40,577 bases of DNA, taken from positions 2,002,173 through 2,042,749 of the forward strand of contig BFEA01000016.1 of NCBI GenBank assembly GCA_003427395.1. The letters are read 5' to 3'. A program made the translations under genes and the position numbers. This stretch comes from Chara braunii. Its lineage: Eukaryota; Streptophyta; Charophyceae; Charales; Characeae. Within the stretch, counting starts at the first letter, position 1. Every line of letters begins with the position of its first letter. Of this stretch, positions 19,151-29,500 are shown piece after piece. The notes beneath the pieces were generated by a model. It was not told where the DNA came from, made no database searches, and worked only from the letters and a program-made list of their open reading frames with translations.

Positions 19151-20350
19151 TCGTTAATTCCAATATGGCCCCGGGCCAATAACTCACTCAACTCCAATCA
19201 TCGATCCTCATACCTGCACCGACGATCCCGGCCGCCGCGTGCTAACTCCCGCCACTGTGATCGTCACCCCGCTGTCGTAGACTCGACACGGTTCCCCCAG
19301 ATCCCACAGTCCGTCGTGGCGATCCAGCGCGCAACCGGCCAGCCTATCGTCAGCTCGACAGGACTTTCCGACTCGCATCAAACACTCTGCCTAGCCACTG
19401 CTTCCCGGAAGCTGGCTTGAGAGTCGAGAACGGAAGAAAGATTTGCGGATGCGCTTGCGGGTTTTATAGTTGTGACAGGGGAGATAGAAGGGGGAGAGAG
19501 CGACGGGAAAGCTGAGGTGTAAGAGGAGAAGCAGGAGGAGAAGACTTTGAGAAGAATGCTCTACGAACGCCATGTTGATCCCTCGAAACTCAAGGTTCAA
19601 CCAATCAGATTCGCCGCGCAATAGGAAGGTCCTATTGATCCACGCACCTGATTGGCGAGCGGGAGTTATCGATGGACCGACCGGGTGTCGGGCTCCAGTT
19701 CCAGAGGGTGAGGGGAGAAAAAGGCGCGAGAAGTGGCGCAAGACGGGTCCAAGATTAAGATGATCAAGAAAGGAAAAGGGGCGCGCAGAGAGCAAGGCGG
19801 GAGAGGGAGAGAGAGAAAGAAAATAGTTACGGGGCGAGAGAAAGAGGAGGGAGAAGGGGAAAGGTGCGTGGGAGGGAGCGATGTGGGGGACAGAGAGGAG
19901 AAAGCTTGGCACGCGCGGTGCCGCCAACAAAAACAGAGAAAAAGGCACCGAAACAGTTACAGCCTAATTCAAAATTGAAATCACCATATCCACGCGGAAA
20001 AGAGCGACGCGGGAAAATAAAAATCCTACGCCTATTCGTATTCGCACAAAATTCTGAGAGTTTTCCCCGACGCGACCAAGAACATTCACACACACGAAAA
20101 AGGACACGTCGATGTTCCGCTTATCCCGGAATTCCCAACTGCCGAGCCCAATTCCCAGTGTGTTCGCTAAGGCGCACGTAATTTCCTATGTATTTCCCGA
20201 ATTACAGAAAGGAAAAGCAGAACCCGGGAGTCGAAAAAAAGCTTCCGAAAGATGGGGGCCCAGAAAAAGCGGTACCCAAAATCAAGAAAACGAAACGGGG
20301 TTTTTATGGGGTGGGTATGATACAAGCAAAAAGGGGTACGAAAGATAGCA
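19150..20350 (-). repeat. LTR of a Ty3-like element, minus orientation
   Basis: Collinear with the plus-strand LTR at the window end. On the minus strand TATAAA (plus 19463-19468) is followed by a C(G)CAAGC stretch, then GCCACGACGGACTGTGG about 148 bp later (plus 19304-19320) and AGCGGGGTGACGA (plus 19261-19273). In the plus copy the same marks are at 40215, 40368 and 40419. Upstream of the TATA box the sequence is CT-rich. Exact LTR ends and target duplication were not identified. Confidence 0.6.
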
Positions 20351-20685
20351 CGGGTTTGGGAAGTGGTTCGTCACAGGACAGGAAGCGACGATCCAGCTTT
20401 GTAACTTCCCCTATCCAACCCCCTCTCGCCACCACCCCACTCCTCGTGCCCACACCCCACCTTTCCGTTTGCACATCAACCTAATCTTCTTCACCTCTCG
20501 CCCATCTGTAATCGAGCTCATCACCTCACGATCGATGTCGTTTTTATTACCGTTAATATTGTTGTTGTTGATGAAATCGTCGTAAGGACAAAGATCCAGG
20601 CCTTTACCCCACATTACCGCCCTCCCGCCCCGATCCCATGGAATCGGCGCAGAGCTATCTCGCCCGTACGAGCGGCGCCAATCAC

Positions 20686-20901
20686 TCATGAACATGCACA
20701 GACTCTTTCCCTCTCCATGAAGCCCACCTCCATCCTGCCTGGCAAGGATCGTGGGAGAAGGCTGCTGCATCCTGCAAAAGCCCCCGACCGAATCGTTGTT
20801 GCAAATGTTGCTGGCGTCCTGGATGACTTGGATGCGAACACCATGGTCATCTTCTCGAAGATCACCATCCTCGCCATTTTCAATTTTATAGTCATTATTT
20901 C

Positions 20902-20934
<33 letters not shown>

Positions 20935-21411
20935 CGTTGTCGTTGTTACCGATGTCGTTTTGTTCTTCTCATTGCTGTTGACGGCGCCGCTGAGCGCGAT
21001 AGCAGTGAGATTGTCCATGTTTGTACTGGCGATATTGATAGCGTCTTCGGCGATAGGGTTGATGTTGATTCCGCCATCGATGATATTGTCGTCATCGTAA
21101 TGGCAGCGATCCTCCAGCGCAGCACAGAGATCTTGCCCCTCCTCAAGTTCCCCGTAGTACTGCTGCATAAGGTCGTCCAGTCGTGGCCAGTCAATGCGCG
21201 AACTCTGATGGGGGGGCAGCCCCTCCTCCAACCCCCATGTGATCTCCAGTAGGCACTGTCGCTTACTCAGGATCCATGACAACGACAGGACGCTCGTTTC
21301 GGCAGCCGTCGATCGCAGCTTTGCTACCACCTGGCTTACACGCACCCTGCTCCCTTGGACGGTAGCAAGCCACGCATCAGCCCCCAATTCACCCGAACTC
21401 TCCATCTCCAA
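20686..21411 (-). CDS. Unknown helical protein, retroposon family copy C
   Basis: Third member of the family at 11496 and 14689, on the minus strand with ATG at 21409-21411. The first 115 residues carry the conserved pattern: ADAWLATVQGSRVRVSQVVAKL, QCLLEITWGLEEGLPPH, IDWPRLDDLMQQYYGELEEGQDL, then DDDN-rich sequence. Next is a long Thr stretch from (CAA)n (plus 20902-20940). The frame then runs out in unrelated sequence before the stop at 20686. No LINE-type tail was found; the copy seems truncated near 20400, next to the LTR. Codon-level divergence with preserved motif order suggests an old, once-coding family. Confidence 0.5.
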
Positions 21412-22720
21412 TCTCCCTCAATTCTCACCTCTTCGTGTATCACACCCCACGTCACACACCCCTACGCACACCTAGCCACACCCCTCCTAACTGGCAACCT
21501 GCTATCGGAGGTGATACGAGATGGTGTTGTAGATCTTTTTGAGCTCTACAATGCAATATATGTTTTTTTCAATTTACTTTGTTTTCGTTTTTTTTCCCCC
21601 TACAAATCGAAAACTGATTTTCCTGAGGCAAAAGTTGTTTGGCTTTTTGTTTTTTTCAAATTTGGTAAGGAGTTTGGATGTGACCCTGAGGCAAAAGTTG
21701 TTCAGATTACTGACTGTTGCAAGCGTGTGAGGCGACAGGTCCAGGCGACGGCAAGCAGCGGGGGATCGCTAACTCACGCAGTGCAACGCAGGCACTGCAT
21801 GCATGCCAAAACTCGCCGGCGGAATGGCACGGACGCAAGGGGTGTAGCGCGTGTGTGGGCGTGGGATGAGTTGTTGTACCACGAACCTGGCTATGGCTGG
21901 CCTTGGTCGGTGGGAGCCGGCAATCCTCGTTAGGTCGTGAAGGGAAAGAGTTGCATGCGTGGCTGACCGTGAGGCAGGGTTTGCTAGCCGCTAACATACC
22001 ATAAACGAAGCTTGATCAGGGGCTTTGGCCCACTGGTCTCAGATACGTAGTATGGCTGGAGTCGGCGGGATGCTGTTTTCCTTGGAAAAACGATTCTCGT
22101 GGAGAGTCTGCAATGGAGCTGAAGCCGCTGTTTGTTGGAAGACGCATATATGGACTGCTGCGACTCTGGTCTTAGTCCCCCTCGCTATTGTGAAAGTCTG
22201 GCCGACTTCGACACGATGGGATTGCTTCCAGTGAGGTTTTTAACACTTTTGCCTTCAATCAACGATTCCATCTATAGGGAATGCATCTACTGGCCAACTT
22301 TTTCCTCGTTATGATATCCATCTCCAGAGAATGCATCTACTGACCAGTTTTTTCCTCGTCTTGATAGAGGAAAACCTTTGTGTTTGTCTTTTGTTTCTCA
22401 TTACCGGAGTCTTATGTTCTTGGTTGTTTTGGCGGATTGTGGAATTGTTATTCCAAAGTTGGTGTGGGATTCGTTAGTTTTGCTCTTGGTGGTTTCTTAG
22501 GATTTTTCAATTTTTACGTTGTACGTCGCCGCTTTAGACGTAGTTGGTAGCTGTTTGTTTCTTAGTTTTACAGTTATTTTTCTTTTTCTGTTTAAATTCC
22601 GCTGAATTACACCGAATTGCTTGCTGTTCTACTTGATAGCTATTGCTGGGTTTGTGTTTTGGTTGATTGTGTCGTAACGTGGTGAGATGAACGTGGGAGT
22701 GTCGCTTTGCGAAGACCCTG
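21412..22720. other. No gene recognised; small repeats
   Basis: Holds a short inverted repeat (TTGTAGA/TCTACAA, about 21529-21551), a repeated TGAGGCAAAAGTTGTT (21624 and 21687), and an exact-period tandem duplication of 50 bp at 22267-22366 (GAATGCATCTACTG at 22279 and 22329). The remainder is T-rich non-coding sequence. Confidence 0.45.
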
Positions 22721-22739
22721 TCATGGTGGGCGGCAGGGT

Positions 22740-23260
22740 TTTTAGGGGGTTGATGCTAACTGGGGGAGCAGTTTGCCCTAAATCGCGAGGAGGTGGGTGG
22801 GTTTGCAGGGTCCTTTGACCCTTGCCGCGCGGCCCCTGCGGCGGTGCGGGTGGTAGGGCACTTCTGCAGGTTCGTTAATGTTTTGGGTTGCGTTCATTTC
22901 CTTGTGAGTGCTTGGGGTTTCTTCTATCATCCTTTTCTTGTGGGACTGGGAGCGTTGCTCCGTACGATTTTCATCATGGAGGAAGGTGACGATCGCACTG
23001 GGGAGTGTATGGGGACGGGGGTGCGGATTACCCTAAATTGCGAGGAGGTGGGTGGGCTTTGCGGGGCCTTTGGCCCCTGCCGCGCAGGAGGTAGGGTTTT
23101 TCGCAGGGTTTGCTGAAACACCATCATGGAGGGAGTTGGTGTTTTAGGGTAGGTAACGTAGGGGGTGGAGTGATCTGCTTTGAATCGCGAGGAGGTGGGT
23201 GGGTTTGCGGGGTCTGTGCTTATAGATCCCTGCCGCGCGGGTGGATCGCTGCGCCCCGAC
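22740..23260. repeat. Three imperfect GC-rich repeat units
   Basis: The core AAT(C/T)GCGAGGAGGTGGGTGG recurs at 22781, 23036 and 23183, each followed by TTTGC(A/G)GGGTC, variable sequence and CCCTGCCGCGC. The spacing is irregular (255 and 147). G-runs such as GGAGGTGGGTGGG could fold as G-quadruplexes. No coding frame is conserved across units. Confidence 0.65.
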
Positions 23261-23589
23261 ATCAACCACGGCGGAGTTCTAAGCTGGAGCAATATCGGGG
23301 CGATGGCAGGAGGTGGTGATCTTCCAGCCGACAATTCCAGCGTGTAGCGCACGCGCAGGGTCTGGAGGCGCTGGTCTAGGCCACGTCACTGGCTGACGTG
23401 GAGGATGGACCGACCCCCGACGGTAACTCGGGAGTTTCGCGTTTTGCCCCATCGTCGCTGTGGTTCTGCCCGTGGCATAGGGCCATGAAGCGTTGGGTTA
23501 GTCCGCGCCTGTGGAGCACAGCGGAGTCAGCCCTTGGGACCTGAAGTGCGTGTGGGTTGTCATCCTCTTCAATGACATCATCTGGCATC

Positions 23590-24520
23590 GTTGCACTGGA
23601 GCTGCTTGGAATCATCATCATCATCATCAATAGTGCATGTTTTGACAGCGCCATCATGGTAAGGGGTTCGTCATCGTTACCAGGAGGCTGCTCGTTGGGG
23701 TGCTGCTCGTCATCATCATAGTTATCATCATTATCAATAGGGTGTGCTTCGACATCATCACCGGGGTGAGGGTTTCGTCATCATCATCAGGATGCTGCTT
23801 GTCATCACCGTCATCATCATCAGGGTACAACTCGTCCTCATCATCAAGGTAGATTTCGTCACTACTATCAGCAACAAGGTAAGTTGGTGTAGTTCATCAT
23901 CATCATCATCTTTTACGTTAGCATCATCAGCAGTGCCACCATCATTAATAGCTTACTGTCTTAGGGCGCTATTGGCGTTGTTCATCATCATCATCATTTT
24001 TCACGTTAGCTTTATCAGCAGTGCTATCATCATCAATAGTTTACTATCTTAGGGCGCTATTGGCGTTGTTCATCCTTATCAGTATCATCATTAGTTCATC
24101 ATATTAGGTGCGAGTTAGCACCATCATCATCCTTTGTCATTATCATCACCATCACCACCATCATCATCATCATCATCATTACCATCATTATCATCATCAC
24201 CATATCATCCTTATCATCGTCATCATCGTCATCATTATCATCATCATCATCATCATTACCTTTATTGTTATCTTTACCATCTGAAGTCGATTCTTGTTAT
24301 CAGTCATCATCGTCATTGTCATCATCATCACCATCAACATCATTTACCTTCATCGTTTTCCCTACCAACTGAAGTTGATTCTCGTCATCAGTATTATCAT
24401 CCGCTGGGAGTCGTTTTTGGTCATCCATTTTTCTAAAAATCATCAACATCTTCAACGTTATTACCATCAACCGAGAATTTTCATCGTATCACAATCATCA
24501 TCAATCATATCTTTGGGCTA
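23590..24520 (+). repeat. (ATC)n-rich simple-sequence region
   Basis: CATCAT/TCATCA runs dominate nearly 1 kb, mixed with degenerate tandem units, e.g. TTAGGGCGCTATTGGCGTTGTTCAT at 23961 and 24049 (period 88), and CTGAAGT(T/C)GATTCT near 24281 and 24369. Apparent His-, Ser- or Ile-rich ORFs are artefacts of the repeat. Confidence 0.85.
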
Positions 24521-24969
24521 GAGTTTTTGTGGTCACGTGTGGATTTTTGGGGAATGGTTGGGGGCGGTGTTGGGGAGCCTTACTGTACAGGGGCGCTGCA
24601 AGGTGGGAGGTGGGTGCCCTGTCGGGGGTGGGGCAGATTTGTGGATTGTCCTTGTCTAGGGCCGGGGTGGGAGAGTTGGTCGCCTTCAAGCCCGGCGGGG
24701 GCAGATAGGGACAAAGGGGAGGGCGAAGGCAACCTCTAGGCGGGAATTGGCTGTCTTGGCAGAGGGGGGAGGGAGGGGATATGTTCCAGGTTGGGGCCGA
24801 GGTGAATCTCCTCGGCGGAGGCAACGTGGGACAGGGGTGGTGGCATAGGGGAAATTTTTTCTCTGCGAAGTAACTACATATTACATTCAGCTTTCCAGGG
24901 TTCTGAGAGTTAGAGCAGCCTCCGACTTTCTTCTTTGTTAGGATCTTCAATCTCAGGGATGGTTACACC

Positions 24970-25750
24970 TGGACTGATATCAGTATGGTTGCCCTGTTCT
25001 ATGCTCTTAACTTGTCGATGCCAGAACGACGCTGGACGGAGCTGGGGCGTTACGGTAGGAGCGTGAGGCCTTGTAGAGAGATCTGGGGTTTGTCGAGGGA
25101 GGAAGGCAATCCAGTGGTGAATTGGGGGGGGCGCCTTGAACCCTCTGGGGTCGGGGATAGTCTCGGTGGCGAGAAGAGTTCAGCTATGGTTGGTTGATAC
25201 TGTCTTTGAGTAGTAGTGTCCTGGTACAGAGAGGGTTAGGAGTTGCTCTCGGATTACGAAGCCGGAGTTGCTGATATATCCACATACTTTAGATCCAATA
25301 AAAGTTTTTCAGAATTTCAAAAACTCAAAACAAGCCTTCTGGTGCTTCACAATTCTAGGCGGCACCCTGTTTTCTACCTCACTAGGGATATAGGAATTCA
25401 GAGATCGTCAAACCTGGGCTGATAACTGCTGCGCTGCTCTGTTCTATGCTCCTGGATCGCCGATGCCAGAACGACGCTGGCCGGAGCTGGGGCAAAGCCC
25501 TGTAACCTGCGATTGGGCCGGAGTGGGAGACCTTGTAGAGAGATCTGGAGTTAGCTGAGGGAGGAAAGCAACCTGTGGTGAACCGGGGGGGCTGCCTCGA
25601 CAATCTATGGGGTGGGGTTAGTCTAGCTGGTGAGAAGAGATCAGCTATGGTAGTCGTTGGTTAGGTTGGTCTTGTCCCTGAGTTGGAATATCATGGTAAG
25701 GGAGAGTTAGGAGTTGTTCTAGGATTAGGAGGCCAGAACGACTAAGATAG
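24970..25750. repeat. Diverged tandem duplication, about 445-bp period
   Basis: Units of about 305 and 340 bp share TGTTCTATGCT (24995, 25440), GATGCCAGAACGACGCTGG (25018, 25462), CCTTGTAGAGAGATCTGG, AGAGTTCAGCTATGGT-like and GTTAGGAGTTG (25235, 25706). The period grows from 444 to 471 through indels. No recognised coding content. Confidence 0.75.
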
Positions 25751-25834
25751 TACAATTTTTTTTTCATCGCCATCATTTTCATCATACGCATTTTCCTTCA
25801 TTTATATCAACCAATCAATGCCATGATTTATTTC

Positions 25835-25891
25835 AGGGATGCTGGACCCGGTTTCCAGCAGGTGTTGCTCCCCACCAATAGATGGAGCTCT

Positions 25892-25932
<41 letters not shown>
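25835..25932 (+). repeat. LINE 3' end with H1 and long poly(A)
   Basis: H1 (GCTGGA 25841-25846, loop CCCGGTT, TCCAGC 25854-25859), GCTCCCCACCAATAGATGG box, TCTTCTT and poly(A) at 25896-25932. H3 is absent, as in the full LINE at 11216. Confidence 0.8.
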
Positions 25933-25934
<2 letters not shown>

Positions 25935-26112
25935 GGATCTGCAGGGTTGGGCTATTTTCAAGGGTGATAGGCTTTGCTTTTGTAGGTTTTGTTTTGTTTT
26001 CTTTTTTAGGGTTATTTGCGTAGTGCACAATTAGGATTACATAGTGTATAATTAGGATTTCGTCATTTCGTATGGTCAAAGGAGACAACTTACCCCGTGG
26101 CCTTCTCTATGA

Positions 26113-26249
26113 TGTAAGGGATGCCGGACCCGTTTTCCGACTTGTATAATTCAAAAGCAGCCATTGTATGAACCAGGCCGGAGTGCCTGGATCATACGAC
26201 ATCTGGCTGCCTCTTGATTGAAAAAAAAAGAAGAAAAAAGAAAGAAAAG
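26113..26249 (+). repeat. Variant tail with large hairpin in place of H3
   Basis: A degraded H1 (GCCGGA 26123-26128, TCCGAC 26136-26141) is followed, after AT-rich spacer, by a long hairpin: GCAGCCA/TGGCTGC (26157-26163 with 26204-26210), GTATGA/TCATAC (26166-26171 with 26192-26197), and CCAGGC/GCCTGG (26173-26178 with 26185-26190), loop CGGAGT. An A-rich tail follows (26220-26249). The central box is missing. Confidence 0.65.
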
Positions 26250-26392
26250 GTGTTCAGATTATTTTTCTGCATAACATTTTTTGTTTCAGATTTTTTTCGA
26301 TAACCTTTTATTTTATTTTTTTTTCCCATTGACCGGGACTCCCTGTAAGGATTGCGGTGACCACCGATCATGGGGATTCGTAGGCAGAATCC

Positions 26393-26620
26393 TCACCAAA
26401 CCAAATAGGAACGGGGACCAAAAAGAAGAGAAACAGAAAGGAATGGGGACGTAATATTTCGTGCCTGCTTTCCTGAGCCATGCGTGTACTTTCTGTTCAC
26501 TCTTCGAATTGGTCGACTACGATGCTCTGCCCATCTATCTCTTAGTGCCCTGGTCATTTTTCCCACGTACACCAACTTGTGGAACAACAGGACATACTAG
26601 TAAGATACTCACACAACTAT
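26393..26620 (-). pseudogene. GIY-YIG endonuclease fragment, Penelope-like
   Basis: The minus-strand frame contains KLVYVGKMTRALRDRWAEH (plus about 26514-26570), matching the YVGKT-x-R-x-L-x-x-R-x-x-EH core of GIY-YIG nucleases found at the C-terminus of Penelope-like retroelements. Here the usual Thr after GK is Met. The following HRSRPIRR...YTHGSGK stretch fits the next part of such domains. The frame upstream has stops, and no Penelope-type RT was found. It is a decayed fragment, but the motif with its Arg and Glu-His residues is specific enough for the call. Confidence 0.6.
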
Positions 26621-26829
26621 TTACACACAAGAGCCTGTCCTAGTCGCTACGTGACATCCACAACCACATTCACACGACGTAAGCCTTGCCCCATGCAATG
26701 TTCCCCCGTGCACATCCAAGCCGAACGATCAAGACATGAACTTGTTCCAGGAGCAAGCACATAGGCCCGTCGACTACATGCATCAACATGACGAGCCGAT
26801 TAAGCTGCTCTGAGCAGTGATCTCAGGCT

Positions 26830-26830
<1 letters not shown>

Positions 26831-26866
<36 letters not shown>
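26831..26866 (-). repeat. Long T run (reversed poly(A))
   Basis: Thirty-six T immediately before the 5' side of the second LINE. It may be the tail of a separate minus-strand insertion; no H1 hairpin was seen next to it. Confidence 0.6.
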
Positions 26867-26870
<4 letters not shown>

Positions 26871-26959
26871 AAGCAGTCAGCAGCGATATTAGGCTACCAC
26901 AACCTAGTTTCCCCTCAATACAGGATTGAGTCAGAGTCCTAAGCGTAAACGAGTCCTGG

Positions 26960-28035
26960 GTGGCCTTTTGGCCAGAGGTGCCAATCCAGGATCTCCCCAT
27001 TGACATTGCGGAATGGAGATGGAAGATTCCAACACAAAACGGAAGATCTAGGTACCGGTACCTCCATACACTAGAAGTTAAAGCCACCTATAGGATGCTC
27101 ATGACTAGAATAAACCTTAGAGATCGCATTATTGATCGCTGGGCACGTCACCTCAATATTCCAATGGATTACCTGAGACCCATTAAATGGTTCAAAGAGG
27201 TGAAAAATAAACCAGCCATGTCCGCGTCGCTTCAATGGCAGATTAACCACCGCTGCCTTCCAACGAATGCATGGCTCATTGATCATACTCCCCTGAAGCA
27301 GAAAGGGGTGGCGCTCCCTTGGTGCCATGCATGCAAGGAAGGTTTCCCCTCTCGAAAGATCAACGAGACAATAGAACACCTCTTCCTGCAGTGCCCCGCC
27401 TCTATTCTTACATGGCGTGGATGGGTCCGAATCTGGAACCATTTGGACACAGACAGGGACTGGCCATGGGAATGGAGGGCCCTGCTAACCGGTCACTGGA
27501 CTGCCCAATCCTCGTCCTTCACATCCAACTTATTTAGGGTTGGGAGGGGAGCTGTACTATGGGCCATTTGGCGACGCAGATGCATCCTAGTACTTGAAAA
27601 TACACATGTCGCAAGTGAGGAACATTGGAAATGATCAAAGACAGGATCGAAACAGTAATCAGAGCTCAGTGGAAGAAAACGGTACAAGAAATGAGAGCTC
27701 TCACAAAAAGAACTGACATTACCCAAAAGCTAAACAAATTCTGCATGGATTGGTTCGGGGGGGAACAGGGGGGACGGATTACATGGATACAATGGGATGG
27801 TTGGCTGTTAGATGGCAACGATCGCCTAGACAAATCTCAGAAGGATTATTGATTGCTTTTTCATACATGGACTGAAATCTCCAGCGACATCCCACTCCCC
27901 CCTGCCTCTGAGTTCCCTGATCTCTTCCCCCCATCACACAACACCTTAGTTGAACTGAGCTGGTTTGGCCGAGACACTGTGGCGCCCATCCATCACAACC
28001 AGGGCGAGATCGATCAGAAGGGAGAAAGGGAATAG
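26960..28035 (+). pseudogene. LINE ORF2 C-terminal zinc-binding domain, second copy
   Basis: Frames 26960-27634, 27625-27852 and 27853-28035 together cover the LINE C-terminus with at least one frameshift (near 27625) and a stop at 27850. Motifs match the first LINE: RWARHLNI, SLQWQINHRCLPTNAWLIDH (near 27228-27287), WCHACKEGFPSRK (near 27320-27360), TIEHLFLQCPAS (near 27368-27403) and GRGAVLWAIWRRRC (near 27543-27585). The intact zinc pattern CX2C...HX4C is better preserved here than in the first copy, where the His is Tyr. The final PASEFPDLFPPS...ELSWFG matches 10870-10935. Confidence 0.8.
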
Positions 28036-28239
28036 GAGGACTAGGTCTCTCCCCCAGTCGCCCCCTGGATGCAGAATCTGCCTCCCCATTCCCTCCCTCA
28101 CACCTGGTCGGTCTACCTAAGGATATGGCTGGGTGGACAGACCCCATCACCTACAATTCTTGTTGGAAAAGGGAGTAGGGACTAGCAGGTACATGTATAT
28201 CGGGCGCCTGATGTGAGGCGAAGAGGTCCCCCCCTGGCT

Positions 28240-28445
28240 TCAGTATCCTGCTCAGTCAATCCCCTGGAACCCAGGGTATCAATGCTGGCAGGACCCCACA
28301 ACAGTTGCATTCCAATCTCAGTCTGTGTAAGGGACGCTGGACCCGTTTTCCAGCAGGTGATGCTCCCCACCAATAGATGGAGCCTTGCCCTAAGTGCTAG
28401 TGGTGACTGCTCTTATCAGCACCACTAGCATTGGCGGGTGTGTTC

Positions 28446-28477
<32 letters not shown>
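28240..28477 (+). repeat. Complete LINE 3' tail (H2-H1-box-H3-polyA)
   Basis: Reference copy of the tail. H2: CCCTGG (28262-28267), loop AAC, CCAGGG (28271-28276). H1: GCTGGA (28336-28341), loop CCCGTTT, TCCAGC (28349-28354). Box: GCTCC...GGAGC (28361-28382). H3: TGCTAGTGGTG (28395-28405), 14-nt loop with GCTCTTATCA, CACCACTAGCA (28420-28430). Poly(A) starts at 28450. All stems are perfect. Confidence 0.85.
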
Positions 28478-28478
<1 letters not shown>

Positions 28479-28612
28479 ACATAGGTTTCGGACAGGACGA
28501 CTTGTCGCAGGAGCCTTCTGTGCGAGCTTCCAGCCGTCTTGATGGTTTTGAGTGGCGGTTCAATCCAGCATCATTGGCTGGGAAACGTACTCAGTCTGGT
28601 GGTTCAATGATG

Positions 28613-28615
<3 letters not shown>

Positions 28616-28647
<32 letters not shown>

Positions 28648-28760
28648 GAAAAAGGGTCCAGCGTCCCATTATACATCCATTATACATCCTGAAAATGAGC
28701 TTGACTGTATCGACCTGTCAGCATTGATTACCCTTGTCACCAGGGGATTGACTGAGCAGG
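28616..28760 (-). repeat. LINE 3' end, reversed, H1 next to poly(A)
   Basis: T run 28616-28643, then H1 (plus 28644-28662, perfect GCTGGA/TCCAGC) directly abutting it, with box and H3 missing, then H2 (plus 28731-28745, CCCTTG/CCAGGG, one mismatch). Either an internal deletion or priming right after H1 produced it. Confidence 0.7.
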
Positions 28761-28949
28761 TAGTAGAATATCTGACTTGTTGCAAATAGGAGTCTAGCCA
28801 TAACCAAGGACCCCTTTGTCAAGCCACCTCTTCAGACTTAACGAGGCTGTCGGCTGAAATCCTGTGTTTCTAAATTTGAATGTGTGCCAGATCTGCGCTG
28901 GGCTGAGCAGAGTGGACGTGTACTGTCAGCATGGACATCCAGCCAAGGT

Positions 28950-29063
28950 ATTCCTTTTTTTCTTCTTCTTTTTGGGGGGGCCGGGGGGAAGTGGGGGGGT
29001 AAAAAATTGCTCCAATCTATTCGTGGGGAGCAGCACATGCTGGGAACCGGGCCCAGCGCCCCA
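28950..29063 (-). repeat. LINE 3' end, reversed, compensated H1
   Basis: Here H1 reads GCTGGG/CCCAGC on the minus strand (plus 29039-29057): both arms changed, so pairing is kept. The box GCTCC...GGAGC is present (plus about 29009-29031). A G/C-homopolymer stretch (28975-29000) and an interrupted poly(A) (plus 28951-28975) follow. Confidence 0.7.
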
Positions 29064-29099
29064 TTCGAAAGGCACATGAGTTACCGGAGCCAGGTTCAA

Positions 29100-29240
29100 T
29101 AAGCCTTGCTGAGTCCTTTTTGAGTGTGAGTGTGGGATGAAAGTCCCGGCAGGCTGGCAGCATACACGCCGTGACTTTGATTTTATAGCTGGGAAATGTA
29201 CTGGTGGTTTAATCCAGCTAAGCCTTGCTGAGTCCTTTTT
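29100..29240. repeat. 22-bp direct repeat pair
   Basis: TAAGCCTTGCTGAGTCCTTT and two further T occur at 29100-29121 and 29219-29240, period 119, between two reversed LINE tails. The length fits a target-site duplication, but the 97-bp interval shows no clear element, so nested insertion or local duplication is equally possible. Confidence 0.65.
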
Positions 29241-29500
29241 TTTTCTTTTCTTTAAATGTTGAACATAGGTGGTGGGGTGGGTGCTGATATTAAGAGCAGA
29301 CACCCCCTCTACTGTTCCCGATCTTGGATGGCTCCATTCCATTGGTGGGGAGCTGCACCTGCTGGAAAACGGGTCTAGCGTCCCTTACATACATCATAAC
29401 AAGGAGCCAGAGTTACATGTTATCCATGCAGTTAACTTATGTCAATTTATATGACATTGTGATGAGCAGCATTGATTGCCCTTTCGCAAGGGGATTGACT
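29235..29500 (-). repeat. LINE 3' end, reversed, with H2
   Basis: T-rich run 29232-29250, a shortened H3 (plus GGGTG 29279-29283 and CACCC 29301-29305, loop with TTAAGAGCAG), the box, H1 with one mismatch (plus 29361-29379, TCTAGC arm), and H2 (CCCTT/AAGGG, plus 29479-29492). Confidence 0.7.

Larger units (their letters stand above)
26870..28477 (+). mobile_element. Second LINE, 5'-truncated
   Basis: This keeps only the ORF2 C-terminus and the 3' UTR. Its protein aligns with the full LINE's segment at 10040-11000 over its whole length, and the nucleotide tail carries H2 (28262-28276), H1 (28336-28354), the box, H3 (28395-28430) and poly(A) (28450-28477). The 5' end lies somewhere in 26867-26959. 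It is the most complete tail in the window. Confidence 0.8.

Noticed and set aside
19391-19948. 185-residue minus-strand ORF
   Set aside because: Lies across the LTR and its TATA box, has CT-rich low-complexity composition and no domain; probably an LTR shadow.
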